Assembly (NCBI GenBank): GCA_001599815.1
Contig: BCIA01000003.1
Span: 4,154,001-4,218,000 of the forward strand
Length of the DNA: 64,000 bases
Reading direction: 5' to 3'
Source of the DNA: Furcasterigmium furcatum
Taxonomy: Eukaryota > Ascomycota > Sordariomycetes > Glomerellales > Plectosphaerellaceae
Part shown: piece after piece, positions 1 to 12,900 of the stretch
How the letters are laid out: each line of letters starts with the position of its first letter
How positions within the stretch are numbered: the stretch's first letter is position 1
Notes under the pieces: generated by a model
Databases searched by the model: none
Told to the model about the DNA's origin: nothing
The model's input: the letters and a program-made list of their open reading frames with translations, nothing else
Program-made: the position numbers and the translations under genes

Positions 1-2346
1 TCGAATCGACCCGCAGGTCCAAGCCCTTCATCACCTTGAGCTGGTTGGCGAGCTCCTCGAAGTTGGTCTTGGGCGGTGCGGCGTGGCGGCGGAGGATGGC
101 GGTTTGCGGGAAAGCCTCGTAGATCTTGGCGGCCACCGTGACATTGGCGAACAGCATGAACTCTTCGACAAGGGAGTTGGTGTCCAGAAGCTGCTTCGTC
201 TTGACGTCAATAGGGTCTGAAGTCTCAGACTCCATCTGAACCTTCACCTCGGGAGACGACAGGCTGAGGGCACCTGCGTCGAGACGCTTCTGCTTCAGCT
301 TTCTGGAGAGCTTTAGCAGAGTCCTCATGCCCTGAGTCAGGTCATCCTGCTGGGAGTCGTCGTCGATTCTCAGCTGCGCTTGTTCGTAGCTGAAAGCTTC
401 TCTCGACTTGATGACCGACTTGGTGAACCGAGCGTTAACGATATCGGCATTCTCGTTCAGCTCCCAGATGACCGAAAACGCAAAGCGCTCGACGTAGGGC
501 TTGAGTGAGCATAGGTCCGTACCGAGAAGCATCGGAAGCATGTCAATTCGCTTGTCAACCAGGTAGACAGTCGTGCCGCGGACGCTGGCCTCGATGTCCA
601 TCGCGGTGCCAGGCTTCACAAAGTTGGACACATCGGCAATGTGAACACCAACCTCGTAGTTACCGTTGGGCAGTTGCCTGGCATGCAGAGCATCATCAAT
701 ATCCTGGCATCCAATAGGATCGATACTGCAGATGAGAAGGCCGCGAAGATCTTCACGGTCTCTCCAACCTGGATCGTCCTGGCTGGTCGGTACTCGCCAA
801 TCATGTCCCTCGGAAGGGAGACAGTCCAGCACAGTCTTGGGGAACGGTCGGTATTGGACGTCATACTCAAGCAGGAGAGCTTCGGTCTCGGCGGCCTTGG
901 TCTCAAGCTGGCCGAGTGATCTGACAAAGTGACCGACCGGATGCCGGGAGTCGCGCTCCCAGGCGTCAATGGAGACGAGAATGCGCTTGCCGAGCAGTTC
1001 AGCCGCCTGCCTGGTGCGGATCTTGATCTTAGGGATGCATTTGTCCATCGGAATCAGGAACACGTGTTCCTGGCTCCTCTTCTTGGTAACAGATTGGTTG
1101 GTCGATGAAGGGTCGATATGGCCGACATATTGTCGCCAGTTGCGCTTGATGACGCCGACAACCTTCGCAGTCGGCTGGGCCCTCCCTTCTGTGCTCCTGC
1201 TCTGGGTCTTCTTCACCTCCTCCTGCAGTGCCTTGCGTTCCCTCTCCGAGACGAAGTCAGATCCGTCTTCATTGTCGGCGTTCTCGTTTTGGGTGACGGC
1301 CTCTTCCTCAATAATCTTGTCAGAGGGCTCTTTCCATTGCTCCTTGGGAAGCACTTCGACGACGACAAGATCTCCATTCACTGCTCGGTTGATGTTCTCC
1401 CTGCCGAGGACGATGAGAGGCTTGACGAAGGAGGGGACCTTGATAGAGCCTTCCAGATAATTGTAGGGCGAGACGTTGAAGATTCCTTGGTGCAGAAGAC
1501 CAGCCTTGACGCCGGTCATCATCTTCGACATGGTGTAGTACTCCGGGTAAAGAGGACCGGATGACTTCTTGAATCCACCGGACTGCGATTCGGGGACCAT
1601 ATCAAGCAGCTTGTCGGCATCCTCAAGTCCACCGACGTAGTCGGCGAGCGATGAGGCGTTCAATCCGTCCGCGTGTGCCTTTTGGAGACAATCCCGGTCA
1701 TCGCTCAGCAAGACAATAGCTGGGACTTTCGGCGTTCCGGCAGTTTGGGAGAGATGCTCACCGTACCACTTGACGGATCTCCTCACAGCGCGGTCGTTTC
1801 GATCATTGACAGTCTCCTTTGGCTCCCTTTGCACGAAAGTTTCCACTCGGTACTCGTTGAAGAAAACGTAGAATCGCTTGTCCTCGCTTTTGGTCAGGCT
1901 CAGCAGCCGGTTATAGAGCGGCAGGGAACGGTTTCGCAGTTCTTCCATGACTGTTTGAAGAATGATCACATCGTAAAAGGCAGAGCTCTGTTCGAAGAGG
2001 TCCATGGCATTCAGCAAGGCGTTGGTATCAGGGAGAATGTAATGTCCCTGAGGGAATGCCTTGGTGCCGGCGGGCTTGTCCGAGAGAACGGATGGCGAGA
2101 CTGGGATTGTCAACAAGGTGATTCAAAAATAAGGGTGAGGGGAGTCTTACCATTTCCTCCGGCATCTCGGGCCGCAGTTTGTGGGCACAGCTTGCAGAGC
2201 TTGGAGGAGCATGAGATGTCATCGCGAAAGTACATCTCCCTGACGATCTTCTGTACCTTGCCGCTCTTTGTAGACCGGACGTACGTTTTGTTTGAGGTTC
2301 CAGGCGCAAAGGCGCCCGCCTCATGGGCTCGCTTCAGGGTGGCCAT
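1..2346 (-). CDS. dis3: Exosome 3'-5' exoribonuclease Dis3/Rrp44 (partial, C-terminus beyond left edge)
   Basis: Catalytic subunit of the RNA exosome, a processive 3'-5' exoribonuclease with a second, endonucleolytic PIN site, degrading and processing RNA in nucleus and cytoplasm. About 765 N-terminal residues of a protein that is usually near 970 are present. Exon 1 is 2151-2346, the intron 2101-2150 (GTAAGA...CAG), and exon 2 runs from 2100 off the edge. Exon 1 carries the CR3 cysteines (SSKLCKLC). Exon 2 opens with the PIN domain: LPDTNALL, the Glu of TVMEELRN and NDRNDRA all keep the acidic residues, so the endonuclease site looks intact. Cold-shock RNA-binding regions follow, then the RNB domain with DPIGCQDIDDALHAR, which keeps the metal-binding aspartates; Ile and Gln replace the more usual Pro and Val. 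The ATG at 2344-2346 opens the frame. Identity is clear; only the C-terminal S1 domain cannot be seen. Confidence 0.96.
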
Positions 2347-3615
2347 GGAGTCGCAGATTTCCCTCTGAGCAGGGTGTGTGATTTTGGTTGAAGGTGTTGA
2401 CAGTGAGGTAAGTACAGAGAAGTCCAGAGCCGTTAGAAAATTGAGGTGAAGTTCAGTAGCTGACTAAAAATGGAGGAAGCTGCCAGAACCCCACTCATCC
2501 TTATCTTATCAGTTTCGGCGCCAAGCCAAGTGTAAGTGACTGCACCACAACCGTGGACGTTCCTTCGCACCTGTACCACTATAAAAAACCAAGCATCCAT
2601 TCCTTGGTTGTCGTAGAAGACACGGGCAACCCCGATGATAGAAGCAGGTTATGAGTTTAGGTGCTGGGGGGGCCGAAAAATACATGGCCGATCTAGCTGT
2701 CAGAGAGGTACTCAAGCGCTTTCTCAATTCCCCGAGTTAAAAAGAGGTCTTCTCGATTATCTGAGGCTTGATCTAAAATCTGATCCGAAATGGTCATTCC
2801 AAAGTAGATCCAGGCCAGACGAAGACATCTTGCCGTCCAATCGGCCGCCTGGAGTAAAGGAGCAGCTAGGTGTCGATTTGACACACGTTCTGGATCGCCA
2901 CATTCTCGGTAAACTCTCCCCTACACACCAGGCACCGGAACCCGGGCCTTACGCAAAGTTCAGCCCCTTCGACGCAAAGTGTGCGGTCTGCAGAACCACT
3001 CCCGAGGGGGCCGCAGAAAACATGGCCGCGCTCTCTATTTTGATTCCGCATGCCGCACTCTCTCAGATCTCTTGGGGTGGCCCTGGTGCCTGTAGAAATC
3101 ATATGGTCTCTGTATTCCTCGAGTCAGAGGAAAGAAGAGTAGCTAGATAGCTCGTTCTACACATGATCATACTTATCAAGTCGTTTTCTGCTATGAAGAT
3201 CTCCAGCTATCACTCACATACATGCCACCAAGTCAGGCGGGTGTGGGAGATCATAACCGTGTGGGCCAAATCAACGAGTTATCACAGCAACTTTGTGTAC
3301 CTTAATAATATGTTTCACTGGTGTTCGCCTCGACACAAGTTGGGCTAGGTCGCAAGTTTGTCCCATCTTGATTATCGAAGAATGATCATCGCCACTCTTA
3401 AAAGAAATGGAACTTTTCATGATATCATCCCTGCACTTCACTTGCAATATCACGAGGATGCCGAGCAACGTAGCTGAAGAATTTTGCTCCTTGAAGTCAT
3501 CTAGTTTGCCCTATTTTCATGACCGCCCTGAACGCCAAACATGATGATGCCTGTAACCCGTGTTCCAACGTATAAACGACGAAATGCGAAGGGTCTCACC
3601 CGCTCTCAGCGATGC
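2347..3615. other. Intergenic region, no supported gene
   Basis: About 1.27 kb between the 5' end of dis3 and the 3' end of nug1. It must hold the dis3 promoter and the nug1 3' UTR. Short open frames occur on both strands (the longest plus-strand one at 2635-3150), but they show no domain, no splice-like continuation and no codon bias like the neighbours. I see no repeat, tRNA or transposon remnant. Confidence 0.6.
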
Positions 3616-5291
3616 TCACTGCTCCATGGTATCTGCGTCCTCCGCTCCATCATCCCACAGCCCGTCGAGCTTGAACTCCTTGGCCCACTCCGTCACGATG
3701 ACCTTCTGATCAGGCATGGGACCGTCCTCGGACTCGGGATCCGCAGATGCGTCGGTGCCTGTGACGGCCAGGACGGGGGCTTCAGTCCAGCCCTGGATGC
3801 GGCCGTCGCGCCAGTCGGTGACGACGGTCATGGCGGCGGCGTGGATGTTGGGGACGCCGCCGCGTCCGAGGCGGCCGCGCTTGCGGGCGACCTGGACGAG
3901 GAAATCGGTCGTGGTGTCTGCGCTTGCGGCGGAGGAGAGCATGGGCGGCAGGTCGTAGACGTCGACGAGCTTCTGCATCAGCTCGGGGGTAGCGGAGAGG
4001 CGCTTGAGGAGGAGAGTGACGGCGGGGNTGGGGTCGTCGATCTGCCTCGGGGGGACCGCGTTGAGCAGCACAAGGTGGGCGCGGGCCTCGGCGGCGTTCT
4101 TGAGGTTGACGAGGCCGCCGGAGGGAGACGTCGCGGACGAGGGGAAAACGATACCGGGGGAGTCGAGGAGGGTGAGCTTGCTGTCGATCTTGACAGCGCG
4201 AATGCTCGTGGTCACGCCAGCCTCGGCGCCTGCGGGGCAGGCCTTGGAGGGGTTGGCGCCCTTGCCACCGCTTAACCTGCCGAGAAGGGCGTTGATAACG
4301 GACGACTTTCCGACGTTGGGGTAGCCGATGACACCGACGGAGATGGCGCGCTTGAGCTGCTTGCTGGCGGCGTACGACTTGAGCGCTTTGAAGAGGTCGC
4401 CTGAGGTCTTCTGGACGGTCAAGTCCTTGTGGTTGAATGTATGAGCGTTGGGTGCAGGGTTGGAAGCACGCAGAGGCAGCGTGGGGAAGTATCGCCTCAG
4501 ATGTGCCAGCCACGCCTTCAGGGCCTTGGGAGGAATCAGATCAATCTTGTTGACAATCAGAATGAGCCTCTTGCCGCCCGAGGCCGCGGCCATGACGCTG
4601 CGCTCGACATCGCGGGATCTCGTGCCTTCGGGATCGCGGGCGTCCAGGACGTAGAGGACGACATCGGCCTGCTCAACGACTTGCTTGAAGACCTTGTCGT
4701 AGGCCTTGCGGGACGTGGCATTCTTGAACGCCGGATCGTTGATGGGCTCATCTTCGCTCTCGTCATCTTCGTCCATCTCATCGTCTTGCAGATCCTGCTC
4801 GTACTTCTCGGCAGCGGCCCTGGCGCTAGCGAGCAGAGCAGCCATGGGGTTGGACTCGTCGATATCACCGTCGTCGAGAGCCATGGCGGTCTCGTCCTCG
4901 TCCTCGTTGCCAGCATCTTCCATCTCCTGCTCGGCGGCGGCGATGACACCGGTCCTCGCGGCCTTGGCCATCTCGCGGCGCTTCTGTTGCTCCTCCTTCT
5001 TCCTCAAGCGCTGGGCCTCAATCTCCTCGAGCACTTTCTCCTTGTAGGGGAAGAGGTTGGGAATGCCAGGGTCCTTCTTCAGCTTGGATCGCCATTCTGG
5101 GTTCTTCTTTGCCAGCTTCCTGTCCTTGCGCTGCTTCGCGGCTGAGGCCTTCTCGATCTTGTGGCGCAGGCGGACGGGCTGTCGCTTTGACTTGGGCTCT
5201 GCCTCCAGTTAGCAATGCGCCCGCGGTTGGTGCTTGTGAATGATTGACTGGGCATTAACTCACTCTTGGGCTTGTTGATAGAACCGGCCAT
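3616..5291 (-). CDS. nug1: Nucleolar/nuclear GTPase Nug1 (GNL3/nucleostemin-Grn1 family)
   Basis: Circularly permuted GTPase of the YlqF/YawG class needed in yeasts for 60S pre-ribosome maturation and export; expected in nucleolus and nucleus. Exon 1 is only 28 nt (5264-5291), the intron is 5199-5263 with a GCTAAC branch site, and exon 2 is 5198-3616, giving 536 aa. The basic N-terminus is the GN3L-Grn1 region (RLRHKIEK, then DPGIPNLFPYK), followed by a coiled-coil Arg/Glu/Lys stretch and an acidic segment. GTPase motifs come in permuted order: G4 NKID at about 226-229, G1 GYPNVGKSS at about 301-309, G3 DSPGI at about 355-359. One base at 4027 is undetermined (n), leaving residue ~400 unknown. 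The gene is divergent from the phosphatase at 5756, 464 bp apart. Confidence 0.94.
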
Positions 5292-5755
5292 TTTGACGGG
5301 CGTGCTGGTTCGGGATATATGTGTTGAGGTACCCTTGGGATCTTGAGGTGGAAGTTCCCAGACCGTCTCCGCCGCTATCTCAAAATTTCCCAGCGCCTGG
5401 CAAAAAAATTAGTGGGTGTGTCGGTTCTGCCGTGCCTGACCGCTGCTTGCACCCCGCCACGAACCTGACCGCCTGGGTCTAACCCTATAGGGAAATTCCG
5501 CCTTATCTTATCATCGAGAGCGCGGCGGGCGTCCAGAAAAGGAAAATGCCTCCATCCAGACTCACGAGGGACACGGCTCGGAACAGTGTTTGCTGGAGGA
5601 GATGAGGCAAACTCCGGACAAGCTGCAGCCTTATTACCAAGACTCTTTTAAATCTCACCAGAGATCTCAATCTCAATCACTCACAATTCACTAGACCTTT
5701 GGTCTTTGCTGCTCTCACACGATATTCAGTCCCATCACCCCTGCATCTCAGCATC
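5292..5755. promoter_or_regulatory. Divergent promoter region between nug1 and the glycerol-phosphatase gene
   Basis: 464 bp between two start codons on opposite strands, so it must carry both promoters and 5' leaders. I see no clear TATA box. The half next to the phosphatase is CT/CA-rich, as in many fungal leaders. No other gene fits here. Confidence 0.55.
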
Positions 5756-6904
5756 ATGGGATCCACGACTCCAGATATCAAGTCGCCGTTCACGGCTCCG
5801 CCGCAACAGGCGGCCTTTGATGGCTTCCTCTTCGACATGGACGGCACCATCATTGACTCCACAGACGCAGTCGTCAAGCATTGGCACTCGTAGGCCTGCC
5901 TGCCCTGCCCGTCCCGCCCTCCCCTCTGATCCCGTCCCATCCCTTACATCCCCAACACCCTGTGGCCTCCCCAACGGCCTCGTCTCTACCACAACACACA
6001 CCCTCGCCAAGGAAGTTTGGCAGGTGGAACTGACATGTCCTCCCCCTTACTAGCGTCGGCGGGGAAATTGGCGTGGCTCCTGAGGTGATCCTCGAGACAT
6101 CCCACGGCCGCCGGAGCATCGACATCCTGAAGATTCTCGCTCCCGCAAAAGCAAACTGGGACTGTGAGTTTCGCCCCATCCTCGCTCGCCACATGGCTGA
6201 ACTCTCCCCCTCTCCCTTGCTGCGCATCTCACACACGCGGAAACACGCACGCCGCCGTTCTGCTCGCCCCCCTCGTTGACAGGCTCGCCGTCCTCCCTGT
6301 CATCTGTCACCCGTGTGCCCCTGAAGAAGATTTAAGATTGCCCCCTGAGACGAGACACTGCGAGGGAGAGAAGCAAGCAACAACGACAGTGCTAACGGCC
6401 TGCGCGCCACCAACAGACGTGCGCGACATGGAAGGCCGCCTGCCCAAGCTGTACGGCCAGGACGCCGTGGAGATCCCCGGCGCGAGGGCGCTCCTGGACG
6501 CCCTGATCAAGGAGAAGGCTCCCTGGGCAATCGTCACGTCGGGCACCGAGCCCCTCGTCGGCGGATGGCTGGAGGCTCTCAGCTTGCCGCGCCCGGAGCA
6601 CCTCGTCACGGCGGAATCTGTGGAGGATGGCAAGCCGGACCCGACGTGTTACCGGCTGGGCAGGGAGAAGCTGGGACTGCAGGACGCGGCCAAGCAGATC
6701 CTCGTCCTGGAGGACAGTCCTGCCGGCATCAAGGCCGGCAAGGATGCGGGATGCAAGGTCATCGGCCTCGTGACAAGTCACACGGTTGAGCAGGTCGTCG
6801 GCGCAAATCCGGACTGGGTTGTCAAGGACCTTGAATCAGTCAAGTTGGTGGAAATCAAGGATGGAGTGGTGACTCTCGAGATCACCAATGCTATTCCTCA
6901 GTAG
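5756..6904 (+). CDS. HAD-family phosphatase, Gpp1/DL-glycerol-3-phosphatase-like
   Basis: Haloacid-dehalogenase phosphatase closest in layout to yeast Gpp1/Gpp2, which turn glycerol-3-phosphate into glycerol during osmotic and redox stress; expected cytosolic. Three exons: 5756-5889, 6054-6163 and 6417-6904, with introns of 164 and 253 nt, longer than elsewhere in the window; 243 aa against about 250 in yeast. HAD motif I is DMDGTIID at 27-34 with the nucleophile Asp27; motif II is VTSGT; the motif III Lys is in EDGKPDP; motif IV is EDSPAG. The stretches GEIGVAPEVIL and LPKLYGQ...EIPGA follow the Gpp cap region. Related HAD enzymes such as 2-deoxyglucose-6-phosphatases share this layout, so the exact substrate is inferred. 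The ATG at 5756 is chosen because the in-frame sequence upstream has no other ATG. Confidence 0.88.
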
Positions 6905-9900
6905 GGTAACTCGGTCATAGACCCAATGGGACAACATGAGCTTTCCGGCTCACACATGACGATCAAGAGAGCGGTTGGTTGAAACCGCCGAGCCGTAACA
7001 TCACCACTCACTCCGGACGCGCACTGAATGTCTTCACACCCTCTCGGCCCTACACACGACGTCCGCTGGACAACGGAAACCGCCCAAGGATAATTACCTG
7101 GTCCTGGAAGAGAGGGATCGGTGAATTACGGAAGCCCTGCAGAATTCCTGTCACATCTCGGATCCCGATGGTTCAGATCCGTGGGAACTAAGAGCCACAC
7201 CTTGATTCTTTTGTCCTGTCACCTGCCCATCTGGACGGCTTTCGCGCAACCCACGCTGCGTCACTGTCCTCTCCGGGATTTCCAAAAAAAGACAGCCTGT
7301 ACCTGCATCAACCGCCACCTGCGTGTGCCGTCAGGAGACAGGCACGGCAGTCGGTCAACGGCTGCGGGTCTCACAGGGGAAAGAAGCGTCTCAAACGGCC
7401 AGATGCCGCGGGCGGAGTGACACGTCCAGTTGATATAATGTATTTGCACCCCCCTCCGATGGACTCCAGACTCGGCGCAGTGATCATCAGCCCGTGGACG
7501 CCGAGAGTGACACCGAAAGTGAGAAAGACGACGGCTTTTCCGGGCCTCTGGGAGGGAAGTATGGGGATACATCCCAGAGAGTCACCAGTGATATGGAGGG
7601 AAACGAGGCGGGATGCCTTGGCCGTAACACAACACCTGAAGGGCTACCTTCCTGTCCGAGGCACCAGCTTCAGCCGCTCTGTTCACCACCGCGCACCGGG
7701 AGCGTTCGCAGCGGAAAGTGTACCGACACCATGGCAGCGGCAGAAGTTTGCATGACAGCCGAAGCAGGCAGCCGGCACCGTTCGGGCGAGCAAGGCAGCA
7801 CGACGGCGGCCCAATCGGAGCTGCAAGGTCCCGAAGAAGACGCGGGTGGTTACTTTACGCCGGGTTGCTCTCAGCCCAGAATACGGACGTTGGGCAACTC
7901 GAGGCGGGAGGATGCAGTATGATGGGAAGGAGGATTCATCTGACGGGAAAGTGTGTGTACAACTTCACCGCCTCTCGTCGTCGACATGAGAGCGGCGGTT
8001 GGCGATGTCTCTCGACGACGGTTGCCTCGCCCTAGCTCCAAGGGCTTCGGATGTGGCCGTGATACGCCGCAACGCGAGGTGAAGCCATACCGGACACGAC
8101 AAGCTCATTGGCAAGTTGACGGGCACAATCACCGCGCCAGAGGGGCAGAAAAAATCTTCCAACCGCAATCGGTTGCACGACCGAAGGCATCGTCGATTCT
8201 GAGAGCGCCACACGTTGGCGCTGCGCTGCGCTGCCCCTGGGGCCAATGCAGGAACACGCAGAAAAGAAACGGGCGGCGCTGTGGGCTAAGGGAGCGCCAG
8301 CAAGCACAAGCGGCAAGCCGTCTGTCTGGGAATGGAATCGTGCGCGCCTCTCCCTTCCCATCAGTCGATACGCCCGTAAGACTGTGAACTTGACAACCGG
8401 CCCGGAGCTCATGTTGACGATCCGATGCTTGGCAGGGGTAATCCCGAGCTTGGACTCGGCCAGCAGCAAGGACTGGCTGGACTTGTTGACCAGAATGCAC
8501 GAATGCAGCCTCTTGGGAGCTTGATAATTCCCGTAGCGCGCGGCAGATCTGCCAGCAAACGGTTCGGGTGCGCCAGTAATTATGGAATAGCCTTGCAGGA
8601 CGTGACGACGAATGGTCCTCCGCCAACAAGCATTCAAGTACTCACAAGTTGTCATGTCGCCAGCTGCTGAGTTGAACATGGATGGACACGACGCCGCATG
8701 TCAGTCCAGTTGGCCGATCGGTGCCGAAGTCGCATCAAAACAAACTGGCGCCGACGGCGTGTTTGTCCCGCAGGTCGGCCATCGGAAGCGAGCGATGTTA
8801 GCCCCGGCCACGATGTGATCGAATACCCAGGCCCGGTGATTTCGGCGGCTGCATCACGAAATGAGCAGTGGCCAAGTATTGACCTGACTGTGGGAACCTC
8901 GTGGGACTCAAATGAGAGGGCGCTTGCCCCTCCGCAGTGCCTGCCTCGCGCCCCTTTTCTTGTTGACGCTCGTTGGGGGACCGCCGACCGGACCCGGCGC
9001 GTCACCCAGATGTGATGACATTGCGCCCATCCCGCCCATCGGCACACATCCATCCACACACACGTGGCATCCCAGCATGCTGCTGCTGCGCAGTCGTCAC
9101 TCAATAATGCGCGTTCATGCGTCCCTATCGCGCCCAGTCCCATGACCTCTCTGTCTGTCCCCTGTCTGTGCTTGTGCTTGTACGGCGTTCCTAAGAACAT
9201 AGGTGCTATAACACAGAATGCCGGTGTGTTTGCGTTGCCGGCTCATGCTTGTCGTCGTGTGGGAAAACCATGTTTTCAGGGCCTGAGCCACACCCGGCGG
9301 GGACACGGACGTCTCCTGTCATCAATCATCCTTGATCTCTCTCGTTTCCCCCACGAGACGAGTCAGAGAAAAGAAACTCGGGCCATCAGGGGCTCAGCAG
9401 CTAAGCATGCCAGTGAAATGGATACGTGCGCGGCTGTGGTCCGTGTGGGGTCGCACGGGCGGGACAAACCGTCGTACCAGACAGGTCCCAGCGCTCGCTG
9501 ATGATGAGTCTGTGATGGAGGGCTCATGGCTGTTCACCACCCTCTCTGCAGGGGTAAAGAAATGAGACGGCAGCACTGACCTCCCCCGTCGTTTTCGTTT
9601 GCTTGTCGTACGCCATCCAATCAATCACTGTACTGGCCACGGCTTTGGATGGATGGCATCTGAGACCTGCCTCCGGACAGCAGTGGCCGCTGTGAATTCT
9701 TGCTAATTGTACGTCTAAGCTGGCGCCAGAAAAGCGCCGCCCCGTGGTGAGCATCGGGGAGAACGCGATGTCGGCCCAGCCCCTTTGTGGGCACGATGAA
9801 AACCTTCGCTGCTCTCCTGATACGCAGAGCTTTGAAGATGATGGAGTCTGACATCTGTGGCCGTCAAATGAGCCAGAGCATGCTTATATGAGGGCCCTGT

Positions 9901-12900
9901 TGCGGGCGAGATGACATGATATTCTCCCAGCCCGGACTCAGAGCAACAAAGCCGGGGCACACCACGAGGTCGCTCAAAAACCTGAATGACCGTGGAGCTG
10001 GAACAGGTGGGCGGCCCTGAATGTTCCCAACACCCAAGAGTCCCAATGCTGGTCAAGACCCGCAGGTGGGGGACCCTCGATGGCCCGTGAGTTTGTACTT
10101 TTTGTACCTCATGGCGAAAGGTACAAGCGGGTGACCTGCAACTGGCCGGCTGCAGGTGACGCCTGCTGCTGGGCGCTGTTCACTGGATCAAGGCAGACAC
10201 ACGTCCTGATCCTTCCCCAAGTCTTGGGCTGTTAGTTTTCTCTCTGACAGAGTAGATCATCTCAGGTTGGACCGGCAGCGCGTGTTGGTTGGCAGGGTAG
10301 GGTGTTTTGCGGGTTGGCCGGCGGGCCGTTGGTCTGGACCATGGGAAGTTGAAGAGCCGATGTAACTAACACCAGAACCCGGCCGATCGACAAGAAGCCT
10401 CGTCCGAATTGTAGATCTGGCTGCTCGGGAACGTCTCTTCCCGGACGAAAATCCCAACTCTCGTCCGCGCAAAGAATACAAGCCTCTGCGTAATAATTAT
10501 GTTGATAGGCCATCAAGTGGCAATTCCTGACTTGGCTAGACACCCTGGCGGCGTGCCGAGCAGCAACTGGAGAGATCGCAAGCCGAGGATGCTTCCACCG
10601 CCAGAGCCGACCCGGAGCAGCGTTGGGAGTCAGCGGTACGATTCGAGACTAATTAATCGGCGCACCCGATTTTGCGATGGACGATGGTCCTTAACCATGA
10701 GACCTGCAGTACTTGTACGTACGTGGTCCTTTTGAGTGTGAGTCTCTCCCATGAAATCTTTGGCGGACCCCGGACTCCAGGTTGGGTGTGTCGATGGGAT
10801 GGGTTAGTTCCAATTGCCAGAAATAGCACCCATACTTGCAAGTACCATCAGCGAGCTCTCCGAGCCGTGGTGTAACGTGGGGCTCGGGCGACAGTGACAA
10901 GCCTGCTGAATTGCTACGGCAGTGTACTCATGACGCAGATGACAATACCTCCCCTTTTGAAGTTGGGAGAATTTAAGCTCTGAACCAAGTCGCCGGATGA
11001 GGACAACCCGTGCACCGGCCGGGTGAACGTTGGCGCTCCAAGCTAGAAGCCGTTTTCTAACGTCCTCCTCACGGTGCAACGGTCGACTTGCCTTTCGCCG
11101 CCCGCCTCGGACGACGTGAGATGATGCGCCAGTCCATCTGAGAGGCATTGGCTCGTTTAGTAGGAGGCGCCCGGCCAGCGAGTTGCGCGATTCGGAGTGG
11201 CTGAATCCCACATCCAAACGGGGAGGGCGGGGAAGGGAGACAGATCTGAGTTTGGTCGCCGACGTCCCCGAAGGACATGGAGCCACCCATACTCGAATCA
11301 GTCCGTCCACGCTTTTCTCCCTCGGGACTGGCACTCTTGCCCTACATGTCGTTCTGGAGCAGAGGCCTGTGATTATCAATGGACGTCACGACCCAAGCGA
11401 TTGGGCTGATGGCAGGTTGGCAGGGCACTGGATGAAGGATAACTCGAGGAGAGATGCGCTAGGAGGAATTCCCCCCTTCCTCCTGGTCCTTGAGGGCGAG
11501 ATGCGTTCGCCGCCTCCGTCTCGTCATCTAAGGCAAGTCTCGTTGTTATCGTGTCACGCCTGGACCCAGCTGGAGGGCAGACGGACGCTCTTGGTGCTCG
11601 TGGCGGCATTAGCGCAGGGCAAGGGTCAGGGGTAGTGAAGGCGGAGGGAACAGGGGCTTGGTGGGATGGACGAATGGGCGGCAGTGGTGTCTGGCAGCTG
11701 GTTGATGTTGCAGCCCCTCCGGATTGGTCGAGAGGCTCCCAGCTCGCCTCGCCCTCCTGGAGGACTCCTCCTCAAAGTGGTCGAGGCTTTGCTGGATTTG
11801 TCGTGAGGAGTGACAGATGGGGAAGGCGACTCATCTGCAGAGTCTGGAGTTTCTGCGGGAATGACGGATGGCTGGCCACAGGGTTCTAGGCGACGGAGAG
11901 ATGCGACAGCCTCGGCCCATGCTTGCGTCAACGGTCACTGAGGATGAGGGTACTGTCGCCTCGGGAGCCTGGCGGGCACGCCTGCCTGCATGGCAAATAT
12001 TCCGTTCAGATGCCGTGGTCTGCGGCGTGGACACCAGCCGGAGAAGTCAGTCCCAATGTCCCGGGCGGGCCAAGGCGCGATGTCCCTAGGGCAAAGTACT
12101 TCGGGGCCAGCTGAAAAGGCCGACCAAGACGGACGGAGATCTCCTTGATCGCGTCTGTGGTGGGTGGATGTACTTGCAGATGGCGGGACCATTTTGTGTG
12201 TTGCGCGCAGCAAGCGCACAATTCTCGTTGGCGAACCAGAGTCTCCGTGTCCGTGGAGGCGAAGAACGGATGTTCCTGACGATCCATCCAGTGCCAGGTA
12301 CATAGATGGGCGTGTACGAGTGCCGCGGGGATATCCCACGCATGGGTACACCGCAAGTATGTATGTACGAGTACCCTTGAGGGGATGCGATGCAGCGAAG
12401 CCGGGATGGAGAGTGGTGCCCGGGGAGCAGCCGGAGGGGCGCTGGAGGGCCAGGAGAGCCCACTGGCAGGTTTGGGGGCCAGCGAGGTGCAGCAGTCCGA
12501 GCCTGCATGAGGTAAGGTAAGGTATGCACTCGACGTGCTGGCTGCAAAGCGCATGCACGGAGAACAGACGACGGGGGCGGTGTCCCGGAGATAAGTCGAT
12601 TTGCGAGCGCAGAAAGAAAAAGAGGAGGAGCGATGGGCTGTCATTGACGTGTTCAGGGTTGCGGTTACCCCGTGCTGTATCAGGTCGGTCTTCTGAGGTA
12701 ACCCCTCGCCAACTCGGCGGGCGGGCGGGCGGTGCCTGTCTGCGCTGCCCGGGCTGGGCTCGGTGCAGGGAGCCTAGGCCGTGGGCAACACAAGCACTTG
12801 GCCAGTGCTGTGCCTGCGTTAACCGAAGCCGCCCCACTTAGTGAGAGTTCCGGCAGGTACTGTAAGTCCCTCTCACGACGGGAGCGAGCGCTGAAGTCAG

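Noticed and set aside
2635..3150. 171-codon plus-strand frame between dis3 and nug1
   Set aside because: No domain, no codon bias like the neighbours, overlapping frames on the other strand.
11935..12837. 300-codon minus-strand frame in the gene-free interval
   Set aside because: Composition typical of GC-rich noncoding DNA, no family resemblance, and overlapping frames of similar length on both strands.
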